From a virus, in IMG/VR virus record IMGVR_UViG_3300049027_000140, positions 34,116 to 98,115 of that record: 64,000 bases of DNA, one strand, 5' to 3'. The notes under the pieces were generated by a model that was not told the DNA's origin, did no database searches, and worked only from the letters and a program-made list of their open reading frames with translations. Position 1 is the stretch's first letter. Each line of letters opens with the position of its first letter. Below are positions 55,475-63,999 of this stretch, one piece after another. The translations under genes were made by a program, and so were the position numbers.

Positions 55475-56170
55475 CTACGCGGCGCGGCCGCTCTCGAGCG
55501 GGAAGAGGCCGAGCACGCGCGAGCGGTAGAGAGGGTGGCTCGCGTAGTCCGGTCCCCATTCGCGCCGCTTCTCATCGATCCACGCGCGCGTCGCGAGGCC
55601 GTGGATGACCCTCTCGCCGGTCTGCGCGTTCGGTGTGTCCTCGCTGTTGAGGCGCATGGTCGACCAGCGCGGCTCGTGCGCGCCGTGGTGGATCTGGTGC
55701 CAGAGCGTGCCGGGCTCGGCCTTGGCGAGGCCGAACATGATGGCGCGAGCGCCGGCGTCCGTTGCCTGGTCGATCGCGCGCAGAGTCTCGTCGCTCAGAT
55801 GGTCCGCGTTGTCGACGACGATCAGCTCGGTCCTGCCGACCACTTCGAGCGGATCAGGTCTCCACCATGAGAACTCCGACGAGCAGAAATAGATCTTGCT
55901 CTCCGCGGCCCGACCCGGCAGCAGGTTCAGTACGTCGTTCACCAGAACGATGCCTGGTGACACCAGGTGCACACGTGACCATCGCGTCGCGTAGAACCAG
56001 AGCGCCGCCGCTGCTGCGGCGGTCGTCATGCCGGTCTTGTGACCGGACACGACTGCGAGCCGCGGCGCCTCGGCAGCCGCGCGCAGGACGTCCTCCTGCC
56101 CACGCCAGAGCGTGAGCCCGAGGTCCTCGCGGGCGAACTCGCTGGGAGACACGTTCGACTGGTCGCTCAT
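55475..56170 (-). CDS. Truncated TerL paralogue with lost catalytic residues
   Basis: A 231-residue protein that aligns with the ATPase half of TerL (58160-59794). LWRGQEDVLRAAAEAPRLAV matches LWRAQRRICKAI, and VSGHKTGMTTA (42-52) matches KSGHKIGKS. The segment GLATRAWIDEKRREWGPDY (191-209) is nearly identical to GLATLGWIEEKRKEWGPDY of TerL. The Walker A Lys is Met48 and Walker B Asp-Glu is Asp120-Asn121, so ATP hydrolysis is not expected. The protein ends before the nuclease domain. It lies between portal and protease genes. A packaging regulator or motor partner is inferred; it could also be decaying. Confidence 0.85.
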   Translation of the reverse strand: MSDQSNVSPSEFAREDLGLTLWRGQEDVLRAAAEAPRLAVVSGHKTGMTTAAAAAALWFYATRWSRVHLVSPGIVLVNDVLNLLPGRAAESKIYFCSSEFSWWRPDPLEVVGRTELIVVDNADHLSDETLRAIDQATDAGARAIMFGLAKAEPGTLWHQIHHGAHEPRWSTMRLNSEDTPNAQTGERVIHGLATRAWIDEKRREWGPDYASHPLYRSRVLGLFPLESGRAA

Positions 56171-57696
56171 GACATCTCCGCGGCTCTCCGCCGCTCGCGG
56201 CGCCGCTGCGCGTCCTCGATGGCGCGCGCCTCAGCTTCGGCCTCCGCGTCGAGGTGGTCGGCGAGGTCGTCGCCTTCGAGCATCCGGACCCGTCCGGGCT
56301 CCGGGAGCGCGATGCGGGCGCCCTCGCTGGCGATCCGCATGCGAGCGATGCGCGCGCGGTCCGCCTCGGCGGGCACGAGCGCCGGGACCGGGTTGCCGAT
56401 CACGGCCTCGCCCGTCTTCGGCGTCGGCATGCCGTAGAGCTTGTAGATCCAGGGGATCGACACCGGCAGCCCGAGCCTCACGAGCCGCTCGATGGCCTGC
56501 GCGAGCGCCGCGAGGTCCACGTCGTCGCCGCCGGCGAGGTGGATGCTGGGCACTGCCGCGTCGGCGCCGAAGTTCAGCCGGACCGCAGCGGCCACGAGCT
56601 GGCGCTGGAGCACCGAGGCGATCGCGCGCGCAGCAGCGTTGCGCCGGTCGTTCTGCACCTTCCGGTGCACCTGAGCCTGCGACAGGCTCGAGCCGTCCTC
56701 CGTGGTCATCGTCTGACCGAGGACAGCCTTCGACATCTCCGCCGCGAGGAACGCCGCCAGGGAGCCGTGGGCGCCTCCGCCGTTGCTCCCCGTCTGACCG
56801 CCATTCGACTTGGCGAACACGACGTCCAGCGCCACCGTGTCCGGCAGCATCGTCGCCCCGTTGGTGACGAGGTACTGGAGCGCGTTCTCGAGCGCCGCGA
56901 TGTCCTTGTCGCTGGCGAACTCGTCCTTCTTGTACTTGCCGATCCGCCAGGGCTTCCACGCCAGCTCGGCGAGGGCGAGCCAGTCCTTGACCGTCCAGTT
57001 GCGGAACAGCGCCGCCCACGTGAGCGGCCGGATGAGGCCCTCCCGGGAGGCGATCGCGCCTGTCACGCGCGGCCTGAACTGCACGAAGCGGTTCGGGTAC
57101 TTCGTCGGCAGGTGGATGCCGCTGGTAGCCCCGAACCCGCTCACGTCGAAGTGGAGCTCCGACGTGGCCTGGTCGTAGAGGAAGCGCCGCGGCATGATCG
57201 GCTCAGCGCCGATCGGCACGAGTTCGAGGCCGCGCTTCTCCCAGATGACCTCGGCGACCGCGTGGCTGTAGGTGTAGCCACCGGCCAGGTGCGAGATCAG
57301 CGTGGAGAGGTCGTAGGCCCTGTCGCTCTCGACGCGGCTGCCGAAGCTGCGGAGGAAGGACTCGACCCAGGCGGCGATCTTGAGGTCCCGGCGCCGCGGG
57401 CTCGCCGGGACGACCTGCACCTCAAGGAGCGCGAGGGCGAGTTCGAAGGTGCTGAGCACCGCGTGGAGGTGGCAGTCCTTCTGCCGGCTTTCGTCGAACA
57501 GGTCGACGAGCTGCCAGAGGTGCCCCTGGTCCGCCGCGGCGAAGATGTTGCTGACGGCGCGGGGGGTCAGCTCGCCGCCGATGCGGCCCGGGTTAAACCA
57601 GAGCGGCAGTTCGTCGACGACGCCGACGCGCTCCGTCATCGCTCGCCGCCCGACGGCACGGGCGAGCATGCCGCTCAGGGAGGCGAAGATGCCCAC
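56167..57696 (-). CDS. Portal protein (DUF935, Mu gp29-like), 509 aa
   Basis: Dodecameric channel at the capsid vertex. The DUF935 family is recognised from LTPRAVSNIFAAADQGHLWQ, HLHAVLSTFELALALLEVQV, VRPRVTGAIASREGLIRPL-like text near 205-230, and a C-terminal region with AAARAIASVLQRQLVAAAVR and VSIPWIYKLYGMPTPKTGEA. The last 60 residues are charged. It overlaps the TerL-paralogue gene by four bases and lies downstream of TerL. Confidence 0.93.
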   Translation of the reverse strand: MGIFASLSGMLARAVGRRAMTERVGVVDELPLWFNPGRIGGELTPRAVSNIFAAADQGHLWQLVDLFDESRQKDCHLHAVLSTFELALALLEVQVVPASPRRRDLKIAAWVESFLRSFGSRVESDRAYDLSTLISHLAGGYTYSHAVAEVIWEKRGLELVPIGAEPIMPRRFLYDQATSELHFDVSGFGATSGIHLPTKYPNRFVQFRPRVTGAIASREGLIRPLTWAALFRNWTVKDWLALAELAWKPWRIGKYKKDEFASDKDIAALENALQYLVTNGATMLPDTVALDVVFAKSNGGQTGSNGGGAHGSLAAFLAAEMSKAVLGQTMTTEDGSSLSQAQVHRKVQNDRRNAAARAIASVLQRQLVAAAVRLNFGADAAVPSIHLAGGDDVDLAALAQAIERLVRLGLPVSIPWIYKLYGMPTPKTGEAVIGNPVPALVPAEADRARIARMRIASEGARIALPEPGRVRMLEGDDLADHLDAEAEAEARAIEDAQRRRERRRAAEMS

Positions 57697-57725
57697 GGGA
57701 GATCAGGAGGCCGGAACGGCCTCGA

Positions 57726-58163
57726 TCACGACCTGACGGTGTAGAACAGGTTCACCTTGACGCTGCCCGCGGTCGCGGTGTTCAGGTCCTCGCTGCTCGT
57801 GATGACGACCTTGTACGTCTCGTTCGCCAGCGGGCGCATCAGGACCGCCTCGACGCCCGCGGTCCCCGTCTTCGGGAACCCGGTCTGCCCGGCCGCGACG
57901 TTGACCGTCGTAACGATCGAGTCGTCGTCGCTGTCGCTCCCGACCTTGAGCACGTAGGTAGCGGTCGCGCCGTCGGAGAAGCCCGTGAAGCTCTCGCCGA
58001 TCGTGTGGCCGAGGTAGCGCGCGTCATCGGGCAGGACGGCGCCAAGGTCGACCTCGTGGCTCGTCACGCCCTCCGCCAGGTCGGCGAAGTCCGTGAAGGC
58101 GATCGTGACGGTGCGCTTCTGGAATGCGGCGCTGGGAACGCCTGCGGGGGTCATGCCTCTCAT
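57726..58163 (-). CDS. Small structural protein between TerL and portal, 145 aa
   Basis: Beta-rich (TVTIAFTDFADLAEGVTSHE, ATYVLKVGSDSDDDSIVTTV, VKVNLFYTVRS), with no enzymatic motif. The position suggests a minor head, decoration or neck component. ATG 58163 overlaps the TerL stop; a second ATG three codons later is possible. No family is recognised. Confidence 0.65.
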   Translation of the reverse strand: MRGMTPAGVPSAAFQKRTVTIAFTDFADLAEGVTSHEVDLGAVLPDDARYLGHTIGESFTGFSDGATATYVLKVGSDSDDDSIVTTVNVAAGQTGFPKTGTAGVEAVLMRPLANETYKVVITSSEDLNTATAGSVKVNLFYTVRS

Positions 58164-59794
58164 CCGAATCCTCTTCCGGGCTGGTCCGCGTAGCGGAGCG
58201 GTGTCTGCTTCTTCGGCAGGTGGACGGTGCGGCGCTTGACCACGCCGTCGAACACGGCGAGCCCGGCCCCGTCGCCATGGTCGGGGGAGCGGCCGATGCG
58301 CTTCTTGAGCTTGTCCTTGCTCTCGATCTGGACGCGGCCTACGCCGTCCAGGAAGTACTTCGGGGCGAGCAGGTCATCCTGGAGCCGCTGGTCGGGCTCG
58401 AAGCCACCGCCGGCGCGGATCCAACTCCGCACGCCCAGGCCGATCTCGGCGCGGAGGTTGACGTACTCGTCCTCGTTGCCGTCGGTCGGGCTCTCGCCGG
58501 AGTTCACCGCGATCACCTCGACGCCGCGCTTGTGCTTCAAAAAGTCGTAGGCGGAGGCGCCGATGCCGATCGCGTCGATGAGCACCAGCGGCCGCTCGAC
58601 GCCGACCACGTGCTCCTCGATGCAGGTCATCACCTCGTCGGCCACTTCCTGCCCGTCGCAGAACTTCAGCACGCGAGGCTGGAAGAGCCGTAGGCCGCGC
58701 CGCGGGTAGATGACCGTGAGATCGTCGCCGTACCTGGCGGGGTCGACGCCGATCTGGAGCCGCTCTGTCGGCTCGCGCCAGGCGCCGCGAACCACCGCGA
58801 GTTCGCCTGGGGTGCGGATGATGCCGCGCCAGTTCTTGGGGTCGTCGAGAAGCTCTCGTCGCCCGAGCAGCTGCGCGGCGAACGTGTACCAGACGCGGTG
58901 GGCCCGCTCGATGTCCTTGAGCGAGACGACCTGGTCGGCTGCCTGGAGCGGAAACTCGCCGAGGACGCGCACGCGGTACCGCGGGTCGTTCTCGTAGTCG
59001 GGGCCCCACTCCTTGCGCTTCTCTTCGATCCAGCCGAGCGTGGCCAGGCCGGGGAGGACCTTCTTGCCCGCCCGGACGTTGGGCGTCTCCTCGCTGGAGA
59101 AGCTGAAGCAGATGTAGAGGTCGCGCTTCGAGTTGAAGGCGTCGTAGAACTCGCCCGACGTCTGCGTCGGGTTGCTGAACATCAGCACGGAGGCGCCGCC
59201 GGCTCGGTTGCCGTCGATCGCCTCGAAGATCGCCGCGCCGACGCCGCTCGCCTCGTCGATGAGGTAGAGGATGTTCTCGCCGGAGATGCCGGCCATTCGC
59301 TCGGGCTGCTTCGTGCTGAAGCCGAGGACCTCGCTCTGCTGCCCTGACTCAAGGTGCTGGAGCCCGAGCTCGGGCACCTCGTGCAGGCGACCACCGAGAC
59401 CACCGAGGACCTTGAGCCGATCGGCTGCGAGCCCCCAGAGCTTGCGGATCTCCCTCCACAAGATGCTGCGGATCTGCCGCGCCGTCGGAGCCGTCATGAT
59501 GACGCGGGCGGCGGGTCGCGTGACCCACCACCACAGCGCCACGACGGCGATCACGAGGCTCTTACCGATCTTGTGGCCGCTCTTGACCGCGACGCGGACC
59601 GGCCCGCGGGAGCTCCGCGCGATGGCCTTGCAGATCCGCCGCTGGGCTCGCCAGAGCTGGACGCCGAACACGTCCCAGGCGAACCGGACCGGGTCGTTGT
59701 ACCAGCGCGCGATGAGCTGCGCGGCCAGCTCGCGGGCTTCGCCGCTGTCGCCCGGGGCCTCGGAGGCTCCGGCGTGGTCTGCTGCGGCCTGCAT
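58160..59794 (-). CDS. terL: Terminase large subunit, ATPase and nuclease
   Basis: The DNA packaging motor. ATG 59794 follows the small-subunit-like gene; the longer frame is spurious. The ATPase half has Walker A GHKIGKS (73-79, Lys78) and Walker B ILYLIDEAS (Asp180, Glu181). A C-motif-like FSNPT is at 206-210. The RNase H-like nuclease half shows IGVDPARYGDD (Asp351), LVLIDAIG (Asp407) and SPDHGDGAG (Asp505, Asp508). The 544 residues are normal. A truncated relative lies at 55475-56170. Confidence 0.95.
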   Translation of the reverse strand: MQAAADHAGASEAPGDSGEARELAAQLIARWYNDPVRFAWDVFGVQLWRAQRRICKAIARSSRGPVRVAVKSGHKIGKSLVIAVVALWWWVTRPAARVIMTAPTARQIRSILWREIRKLWGLAADRLKVLGGLGGRLHEVPELGLQHLESGQQSEVLGFSTKQPERMAGISGENILYLIDEASGVGAAIFEAIDGNRAGGASVLMFSNPTQTSGEFYDAFNSKRDLYICFSFSSEETPNVRAGKKVLPGLATLGWIEEKRKEWGPDYENDPRYRVRVLGEFPLQAADQVVSLKDIERAHRVWYTFAAQLLGRRELLDDPKNWRGIIRTPGELAVVRGAWREPTERLQIGVDPARYGDDLTVIYPRRGLRLFQPRVLKFCDGQEVADEVMTCIEEHVVGVERPLVLIDAIGIGASAYDFLKHKRGVEVIAVNSGESPTDGNEDEYVNLRAEIGLGVRSWIRAGGGFEPDQRLQDDLLAPKYFLDGVGRVQIESKDKLKKRIGRSPDHGDGAGLAVFDGVVKRRTVHLPKKQTPLRYADQPGRGFG

Positions 59795-60651
59795 CAGCGC
59801 CTCGGCGGCTGCCAGATGAACGGCCGCTTGGGCGCCGGGCCTGCCATGGCGGGCTCGGGAGCGCGCGGCGTGGGGGAAGGTTGCGGCGCCGGTGGGGTCT
59901 CCTCGACCGGCCCCTCCACCACCTCGCGGTCGGGCTCGCCGTCCGGTTCGCCATCGGCCCAGCGCGGTGGGGGCCTCAGGTACTCGTCCTCGTCCTCCTC
60001 GCCGTCGGGCTCGTCGCCCTCGATGGCGGGCGGAGGGCTGTTGCCCACGAGCGCCTTGAGGCCGTCGGCGGGGGTCTCCTTCTTCTGGCCCGGCAGCCCG
60101 CCGCCGGTGACCATGTTCCGGATCTGGACGAGCTTGCCGAGCTCCCTGGCGAGCCCTGCCATCAGGGTCGACTGCGGGAACGTCATCTCGTCGGGATTGC
60201 CACGGACGGTGCGCCCGACCGCCTGGACCGTCTGAAATAGCTCGAGCGCCAGCTCGTCCAGCCCGGAGAGGTCCGGCTTCCAGACGTGGACCTCGGTCGC
60301 GGGCTCCGACGCGTCGGGCCTGCTGTCGGGCCTCGGCGCCGCCTGTCGGGCCTGCTGTCGGGGCTGGCCGGGCCGGAGCGGGGTGACCGTCGCGACGCGG
60401 GCAGAGGGCGGTGGGGGCTTCTGGGCGGGCTCCGGCGCGCCAGCCCGGTGCAGCTTCCAGTGCCGGCCGAGGGCGTCGTGGCGGATGTGCTCGCCGTGCT
60501 CCGCCTCCAGCCAGACCGAGATCCCCCGCGCCGAGTCCCCGCGCGCCAGCCGCGCCTCGATCTCCGCCCGCCACGGCGACGTGCAGGTCTTGCAGTCGTG
60601 CCTGAACTTGGCGGGGCTGTTGTCGGGGCTGGCGGGCCTGTCGGCGGCCAT
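59794..60651 (-). CDS. Terminase small subunit-like protein, 285 aa
   Basis: Directly upstream of TerL and coupled to it (TGATG). Residues 20-68 have CKTCTSPWRAEIEARLARG and GEHIRHDALGRHWKLHR, the Cys-pair and HTH style seen in small terminase-like DNA-binding proteins. The middle is helical and acidic and the last 90 residues are Pro/Glu-rich and disordered. It probably recognises the packaging site. The identity is inferred from position and the HTH pattern. Confidence 0.7.
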   Translation of the reverse strand: MAADRPASPDNSPAKFRHDCKTCTSPWRAEIEARLARGDSARGISVWLEAEHGEHIRHDALGRHWKLHRAGAPEPAQKPPPPSARVATVTPLRPGQPRQQARQAAPRPDSRPDASEPATEVHVWKPDLSGLDELALELFQTVQAVGRTVRGNPDEMTFPQSTLMAGLARELGKLVQIRNMVTGGGLPGQKKETPADGLKALVGNSPPPAIEGDEPDGEEDEDEYLRPPPRWADGEPDGEPDREVVEGPVEETPPAPQPSPTPRAPEPAMAGPAPKRPFIWQPPRR

Positions 60652-60684
60652 GGCGGGCCTGTGCTGCGGCGGATGCCCGACGGC

Positions 60685-60957
60685 CTACGGGGTCGCGATG
60701 GGCTTGGCGGCGGTCTCGCTGTTGGGTGTCGGGGTGGTCGTGTCGGGTCTGGCGGGCCCGCTGTCGGGGCGGGCGCCGGAGTGCTCGGGGCAGAGGCAGC
60801 GGGCGGTCCGGCTGTGGCCGTCCGTCTCGACGCGCCAGTCGATGCTCTGGAGCGCCGCGACGAGATCACCGTAGGTCTCGCCGAGGCCGTCGAAGCCGGC
60901 GCTCGTGGCGGTGCTGCAGTCGGGCGCATCGCAGGTGATGCAGATGTGGATGGGCAT
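60685..60957 (-). CDS. Small Cys-containing protein upstream of terminase, 90 aa
   Basis: ATG 60957 shares a base with the upstream stop. CITCDAPDCSTATS (7-20) and CLCPEHSG (53-60) could bind zinc; FDGLGETYGDLVAALQSIDW is a helix between. The tail is Thr/Pro-rich. Similar small zinc proteins occur in phage late-operon heads, but no role is known. Confidence 0.6.
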   Translation of the reverse strand: MPIHICITCDAPDCSTATSAGFDGLGETYGDLVAALQSIDWRVETDGHSRTARCLCPEHSGARPDSGPARPDTTTPTPNSETAAKPIATP

Positions 60958-61298
60958 CAGCCGAACGGCGTGTGAGCCGGTCTCCCGCCCACCCGGAACG
61001 AATGACGGCGTGAGCGGCCACCGCGTCCGCGACACGGACACCGCCGGTGGTGAGCCCGCGTCCGCCCGTCTGCGCACTTCCAGCAACGGATGCTCCGCCC
61101 GAGGAAGAGGCGCCCGACCTGGTGAGCGAGGCCCTTGATGCCGACTGCGCCGACGCGCGCCTCGCTGGCGAGCGCGCCCAGCGCGAAGGTCTCGCCGAGG
61201 ATGAGCTTGCGGAACAGCGGGCCGGGCGGAGCGTCCGGCGGCCGTACCAGCAGGTGGTCCGCGGCGGCCTCGGTCGTGGAGTCAGCGTGGGGCTGCAC
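60957..61298 (-). CDS. Small basic zinc-ribbon-like protein, 113 aa
   Basis: The frame shows the strong G/C third-position bias of real genes here. Start GTG 61298 is a guess without a ribosome binding site; the only longer start (TTG 61385) lies inside a large hairpin. Residues about 70-90 read IRCWKCADGRTRAHHRRCPC, a Cys/His cluster, followed by a basic tail. It might bind nucleic acid. Family not recognised. Confidence 0.45.
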   Translation of the reverse strand: MQPHADSTTEAAADHLLVRPPDAPPGPLFRKLILGETFALGALASEARVGAVGIKGLAHQVGRLFLGRSIRCWKCADGRTRAHHRRCPCRGRGGRSRRHSFRVGGRPAHTPFG

Positions 61299-61530
61299 GG
61301 TGGAAGAGGGAGCGGCCCGATGACAGCAGTCACCTTTGCAACCGGTCCAGCCGGATGCGGCGCAGGCCTGGCGCCGATGTGCCAACGCCGGCTCACCGCT
61401 GGGCAGCGGGCCGGCGTTGGGTTGCTCGGGCGCCCGGTGGGGACGCCTCTCGCGAGCGTGAGCGGATTCTGCAAGATGCTGTGGCGTCAGCGCTACCGAA
61501 TTCGACGCGCGAGAAACAGCCTGTTCACTG
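61299..61530. other. Gene-poor interval with large hairpin
   Basis: Other than the hairpin at 61382-61420, nothing convincing is seen. Possible frames on both strands lack ribosome binding sites and G/C third-position bias. Confidence 0.4.
61382..61420 (-). terminator. Large hairpin after the HTH gene
   Basis: CCAACGCCGGC (61382-61392) pairs with GCCGGCGTTGG (61410-61420), and an inner stem CCGCT-GGGC-AGCGG (61396-61409) stacks within. No T-run follows on the minus strand, so it may attenuate or stabilise mRNA rather than fully terminate. Confidence 0.4.
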
Positions 61531-61947
61531 CTATCCCGCGAGCCTATCCGTCAGCCACACCGAAACAGCGGGCTTGTCCTGCGCGTCGAACCAGTCGATC
61601 AGGGCGTCCTCGTAGACCCAGGGGCTGCGTCCGCCGAGGCCGAAGACGGGGAGCGGGTCCTCCCTCCTGCTCGCGTAGGCCTTCACGGTGTTCACGCTGC
61701 ACCGGAGGCGCTTCGCCATCGCGCGGAGTCCCACGATGCGCGGGCAGTCGTTGTCGGGCCGCTGACGGGCCTTCCAGCGGTCGACCCGCTCGGCCTTCAT
61801 CCAGTGCTTGCCGAGGATGTACCGCACCCGGAGCGGGTCCCGTGTGCGCATGGCGTACCCGACCACAGTCTCCTCCTCGGCGACGCCGAGTCGCCGCTTC
61901 AGGGCGCGCATCGTCCAGATGACGTGGGGCGTGGCGAGCGGCGTCAA
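61531..61947 (-). CDS. MerR/excisionase-like HTH protein, 138 aa
   Basis: TTG 61947 overlaps the previous stop (TTGA); ATG 61911 twelve codons later is an alternative. Residues about 72-122 read as a winged HTH of the excisionase or helix-turn-helix-17 type (IVGLRAMAKRLRCSVNTVKA, then SPWVYEDALIDWFDAQ). The N-terminal half is basic and helical (LGVAEEETVVGYAMRTRDPL). Located before the terminase genes, it could be a packaging or late regulatory DNA-binding protein. Confidence 0.65.
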   Translation of the reverse strand: MTPLATPHVIWTMRALKRRLGVAEEETVVGYAMRTRDPLRVRYILGKHWMKAERVDRWKARQRPDNDCPRIVGLRAMAKRLRCSVNTVKAYASRREDPLPVFGLGGRSPWVYEDALIDWFDAQDKPAVSVWLTDRLAG

Positions 61948-63074
61948 CCGAGGAGCGCCTCCGACGCGGAACCCGACCCCGTGCCTGGGTGGAAGTCGTG
62001 CCGCGGCGAGCGCCGCTCCCCCCTCGGCCTCGCCGCCGGCGTCAGCGGCGCCAGGAACGCCTTGTCCCCGGTCACCAGGGCCATCTCCTCGGCCCGGGGC
62101 GCGAGCCGCCGCAGGTGCCGCTCCAGCGCGCCCTTGGCCTTGGTGAGCCTGCCGAGGATCTCCTGGTCGCTGAGTTCGGCGGTCGCCGCGGCCGCCTCGG
62201 CATCGCTCACCGAGACGTCGAACGTTCCCCGCCCCCACCGGATGCCGTATCCGCGCGTCGCGGCCAGCCTGCGCCGGTAGCGCGCCACCCGGGTCGCAGG
62301 ACTCGCGCGATCCCGCAGCCAGTCGTTCAGGCCGGCGCGGTCCACGGGGTCGAGCTTCGCGCCCGCCGTGCTCCGCTGGGCGTCGATGGTGCGCTCCACG
62401 GCCCCGAGGTTCTTCACGTGGCCGGCCGTGACGTGGGTAGCCTTGCACTCCACCTCGTGCCAGTGGGCCCGGGTGCGGCCGCGACTCTCGGCGACCTGGA
62501 GGCTCTGCGACCCAGCGCCGAGGCGCCGCCCCTCGCCGTCCTCTGACGCCACCGCCAGCACGTGCCCCGCGCCTCGGAAGAGCGGTTGCTCGGGATCCTC
62601 CCGCCGCTGCCGTCCCACCACCTCGGCGAGCGCCACCGTCGCGGCCGCCCAGGGCTCGTCGGTGTCCGGGTAGAAGAGCAGGTCGCCGAGTGCTTGGACG
62701 ATGCCCACCATCGTCAGCGCCACGGGACGCGGCAGGTGCTCCGGCGGGCTCCTGGGGTCCAGCCGGTCGACGGCGGCCCGGACGACCTTGGCCACCTGCT
62801 CCACGCTCCGCCGGTGCCGCGGAGGCGGGATCCAGCCTTGATCCTCCGGCTCCTCGCCGGCGGCGCTGCGCTCGTCTCGGTGGCTCCAGCCAGCAGCAAG
62901 GAGCCGCTGGGCGTGCTCCGCGCCGGCCCTCGCGAGCCCGCCGCCCGGGAAGCGCCCCAGCGACTCATCCCACGTCTCCCACTCTCGCCCCGGGCTCGGG
63001 TAACGCGCAGAGTCGAGCCAGTCGATCTCGCGCGTGCCGCCCCACGTCCTGTCGATGATCTGCACGTCGCCCAC
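61944..63074 (-). CDS. Hypothetical protein, 376 aa
   Basis: A large protein of unknown family. The N-terminal 100 residues are Trp/Pro/Arg-rich. Residues 105-260 contain helices and strands with Cys207 (HWHEVECKATHVTAGHV), and 260-345 are long basic helices (RVARYRRRLAATRGYG). No metal or nucleotide motif is evident. It precedes the HTH gene in the late operon and follows a strong hairpin. Confidence 0.65.
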   Translation of the reverse strand: MGDVQIIDRTWGGTREIDWLDSARYPSPGREWETWDESLGRFPGGGLARAGAEHAQRLLAAGWSHRDERSAAGEEPEDQGWIPPPRHRRSVEQVAKVVRAAVDRLDPRSPPEHLPRPVALTMVGIVQALGDLLFYPDTDEPWAAATVALAEVVGRQRREDPEQPLFRGAGHVLAVASEDGEGRRLGAGSQSLQVAESRGRTRAHWHEVECKATHVTAGHVKNLGAVERTIDAQRSTAGAKLDPVDRAGLNDWLRDRASPATRVARYRRRLAATRGYGIRWGRGTFDVSVSDAEAAAATAELSDQEILGRLTKAKGALERHLRRLAPRAEEMALVTGDKAFLAPLTPAARPRGERRSPRHDFHPGTGSGSASEALLG

Positions 63075-63148
63075 AGCGTTCCTCCTCGACAGCGCCCGGC
63101 CGTCGTGGTAGTTCTTGCGTGGGACGAGCCCGCCCGGCGATGTCCAAG

Positions 63149-63180
63149 ACGCCCGTCACCTGGCCAGAGGTGGCGGGCGT
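63149..63180 (-). terminator. Strong hairpin between late-operon genes
   Basis: ACGCCCGTCACCT (63149-63161) pairs with AGGTGGCGGGCGT (63168-63180) along 13 base pairs including one G-T pair, with a six-base loop. It lies in a 119-base gap after the gene at 63194. A short TCTTGG follows on the minus strand. It would separate the upstream genes from the 376-residue protein and the terminase block. Confidence 0.6.
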
Positions 63181-63193
63181 TGTGCTGTGAGGG

Positions 63194-63676
63194 CTACGTG
63201 GTGCCCTCCGAGCGTGTCCACCCGGTCCAGCCAGGGCCCATGTGCGTCGCTCCGCACGTCAGATGCCCACTCGGGCAACGGTAACCGACATCCTGCTCGC
63301 GGTCGTACGCTGCGCCATCGGCCGACACGATGCCGAATCGTCCGACGGCGACGGGCTTCGCATCGTCACCGCAGCTCCGGCATTGGATGGGCGGGAAGTG
63401 CTCTGCACAGGCCCATACATCGCCCAGGCGAGCGACGCGGCGCACCTGCTTGCCGCAGACGTCACAGGTCGACACGCGATGCACGCTGCTGGGCTCCGCC
63501 TCCACCACGCGCACCCGCAGCGGCACCTCGGTCCACCCGCCGGCCTCTACGCCATGCGCCACCAGCACCATCCGCCGCGTGAGGCGGTCGAGAAGCAACC
63601 ACCGCGCACGAGCGAGCGCGAGGAAGGCCTCCGTGCTGCCGAAGCGCTCCAACTCGGCCTCGATGTCAGCTCTCAT
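63194..63676 (-). CDS. Zinc-finger hypothetical protein, 160 aa
   Basis: ATG 63676 overlaps the upstream gene (ATGA). Residues 72-150 contain three Cys sites: CDVCGKQ, CRSCGDD and CPSGHLTCGA, which could bind two zinc ions. The N-terminal part is an amphipathic helix (IEAELERFGSTEAFLALARA). Function unknown. Confidence 0.65.
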   Translation of the reverse strand: MRADIEAELERFGSTEAFLALARARWLLLDRLTRRMVLVAHGVEAGGWTEVPLRVRVVEAEPSSVHRVSTCDVCGKQVRRVARLGDVWACAEHFPPIQCRSCGDDAKPVAVGRFGIVSADGAAYDREQDVGYRCPSGHLTCGATHMGPGWTGWTRSEGTT

Positions 63677-63999
63677 CCGTCCTCCCAGTTGAACCACACC
63701 ATCTCGCCGTCGTCGCCCATGAAGCCAGTGAGCGGGCGGTCGACGCCGCGGAGCTGCTCGGGGCCCCAGCCTGCCGCCTCGCGCACATCCGCGGCCGGCC
63801 AGGTGGCGCACGCACCGTACACGACGTCGGGCCCGTCCCAGGACGCCAGCATGCGCGGCGGCGCCACCGGGTCGGGCGCCTTCACGAGCGCGATGGGCGG
63901 CGGTGGGGCAGCGGCGAGCGCCTCGAGGATCTCCCGCAGCGGGCTCCCGAGGTCCACCGGGTCCACCGGCGCGCCGGTCCGGGCGCAGACGATGGGCAT
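63673..63999 (-). CDS. Hypothetical protein at the right window edge, 108 aa
   Basis: ATG 63999 is the last possible start within the window, so an upstream extension cannot be excluded. The protein is Pro/Ala-rich with a C-terminal Trp/Gly/Asp segment (LTGFMGDDGEMVWFNWEDG). No domain is recognised. It is part of the leftward operon that continues to the right. Confidence 0.55.
   Translation of the reverse strand: MPIVCARTGAPVDPVDLGSPLREILEALAAAPPPPIALVKAPDPVAPPRMLASWDGPDVVYGACATWPAADVREAAGWGPEQLRGVDRPLTGFMGDDGEMVWFNWEDG

Noticed and set aside
60866-61474. Alternative leftward frame over the zinc-ribbon-like gene
   Set aside because: Poor third-position bias and low-complexity Arg/Pro/Ser composition compared with the frame chosen at 60957-61298.
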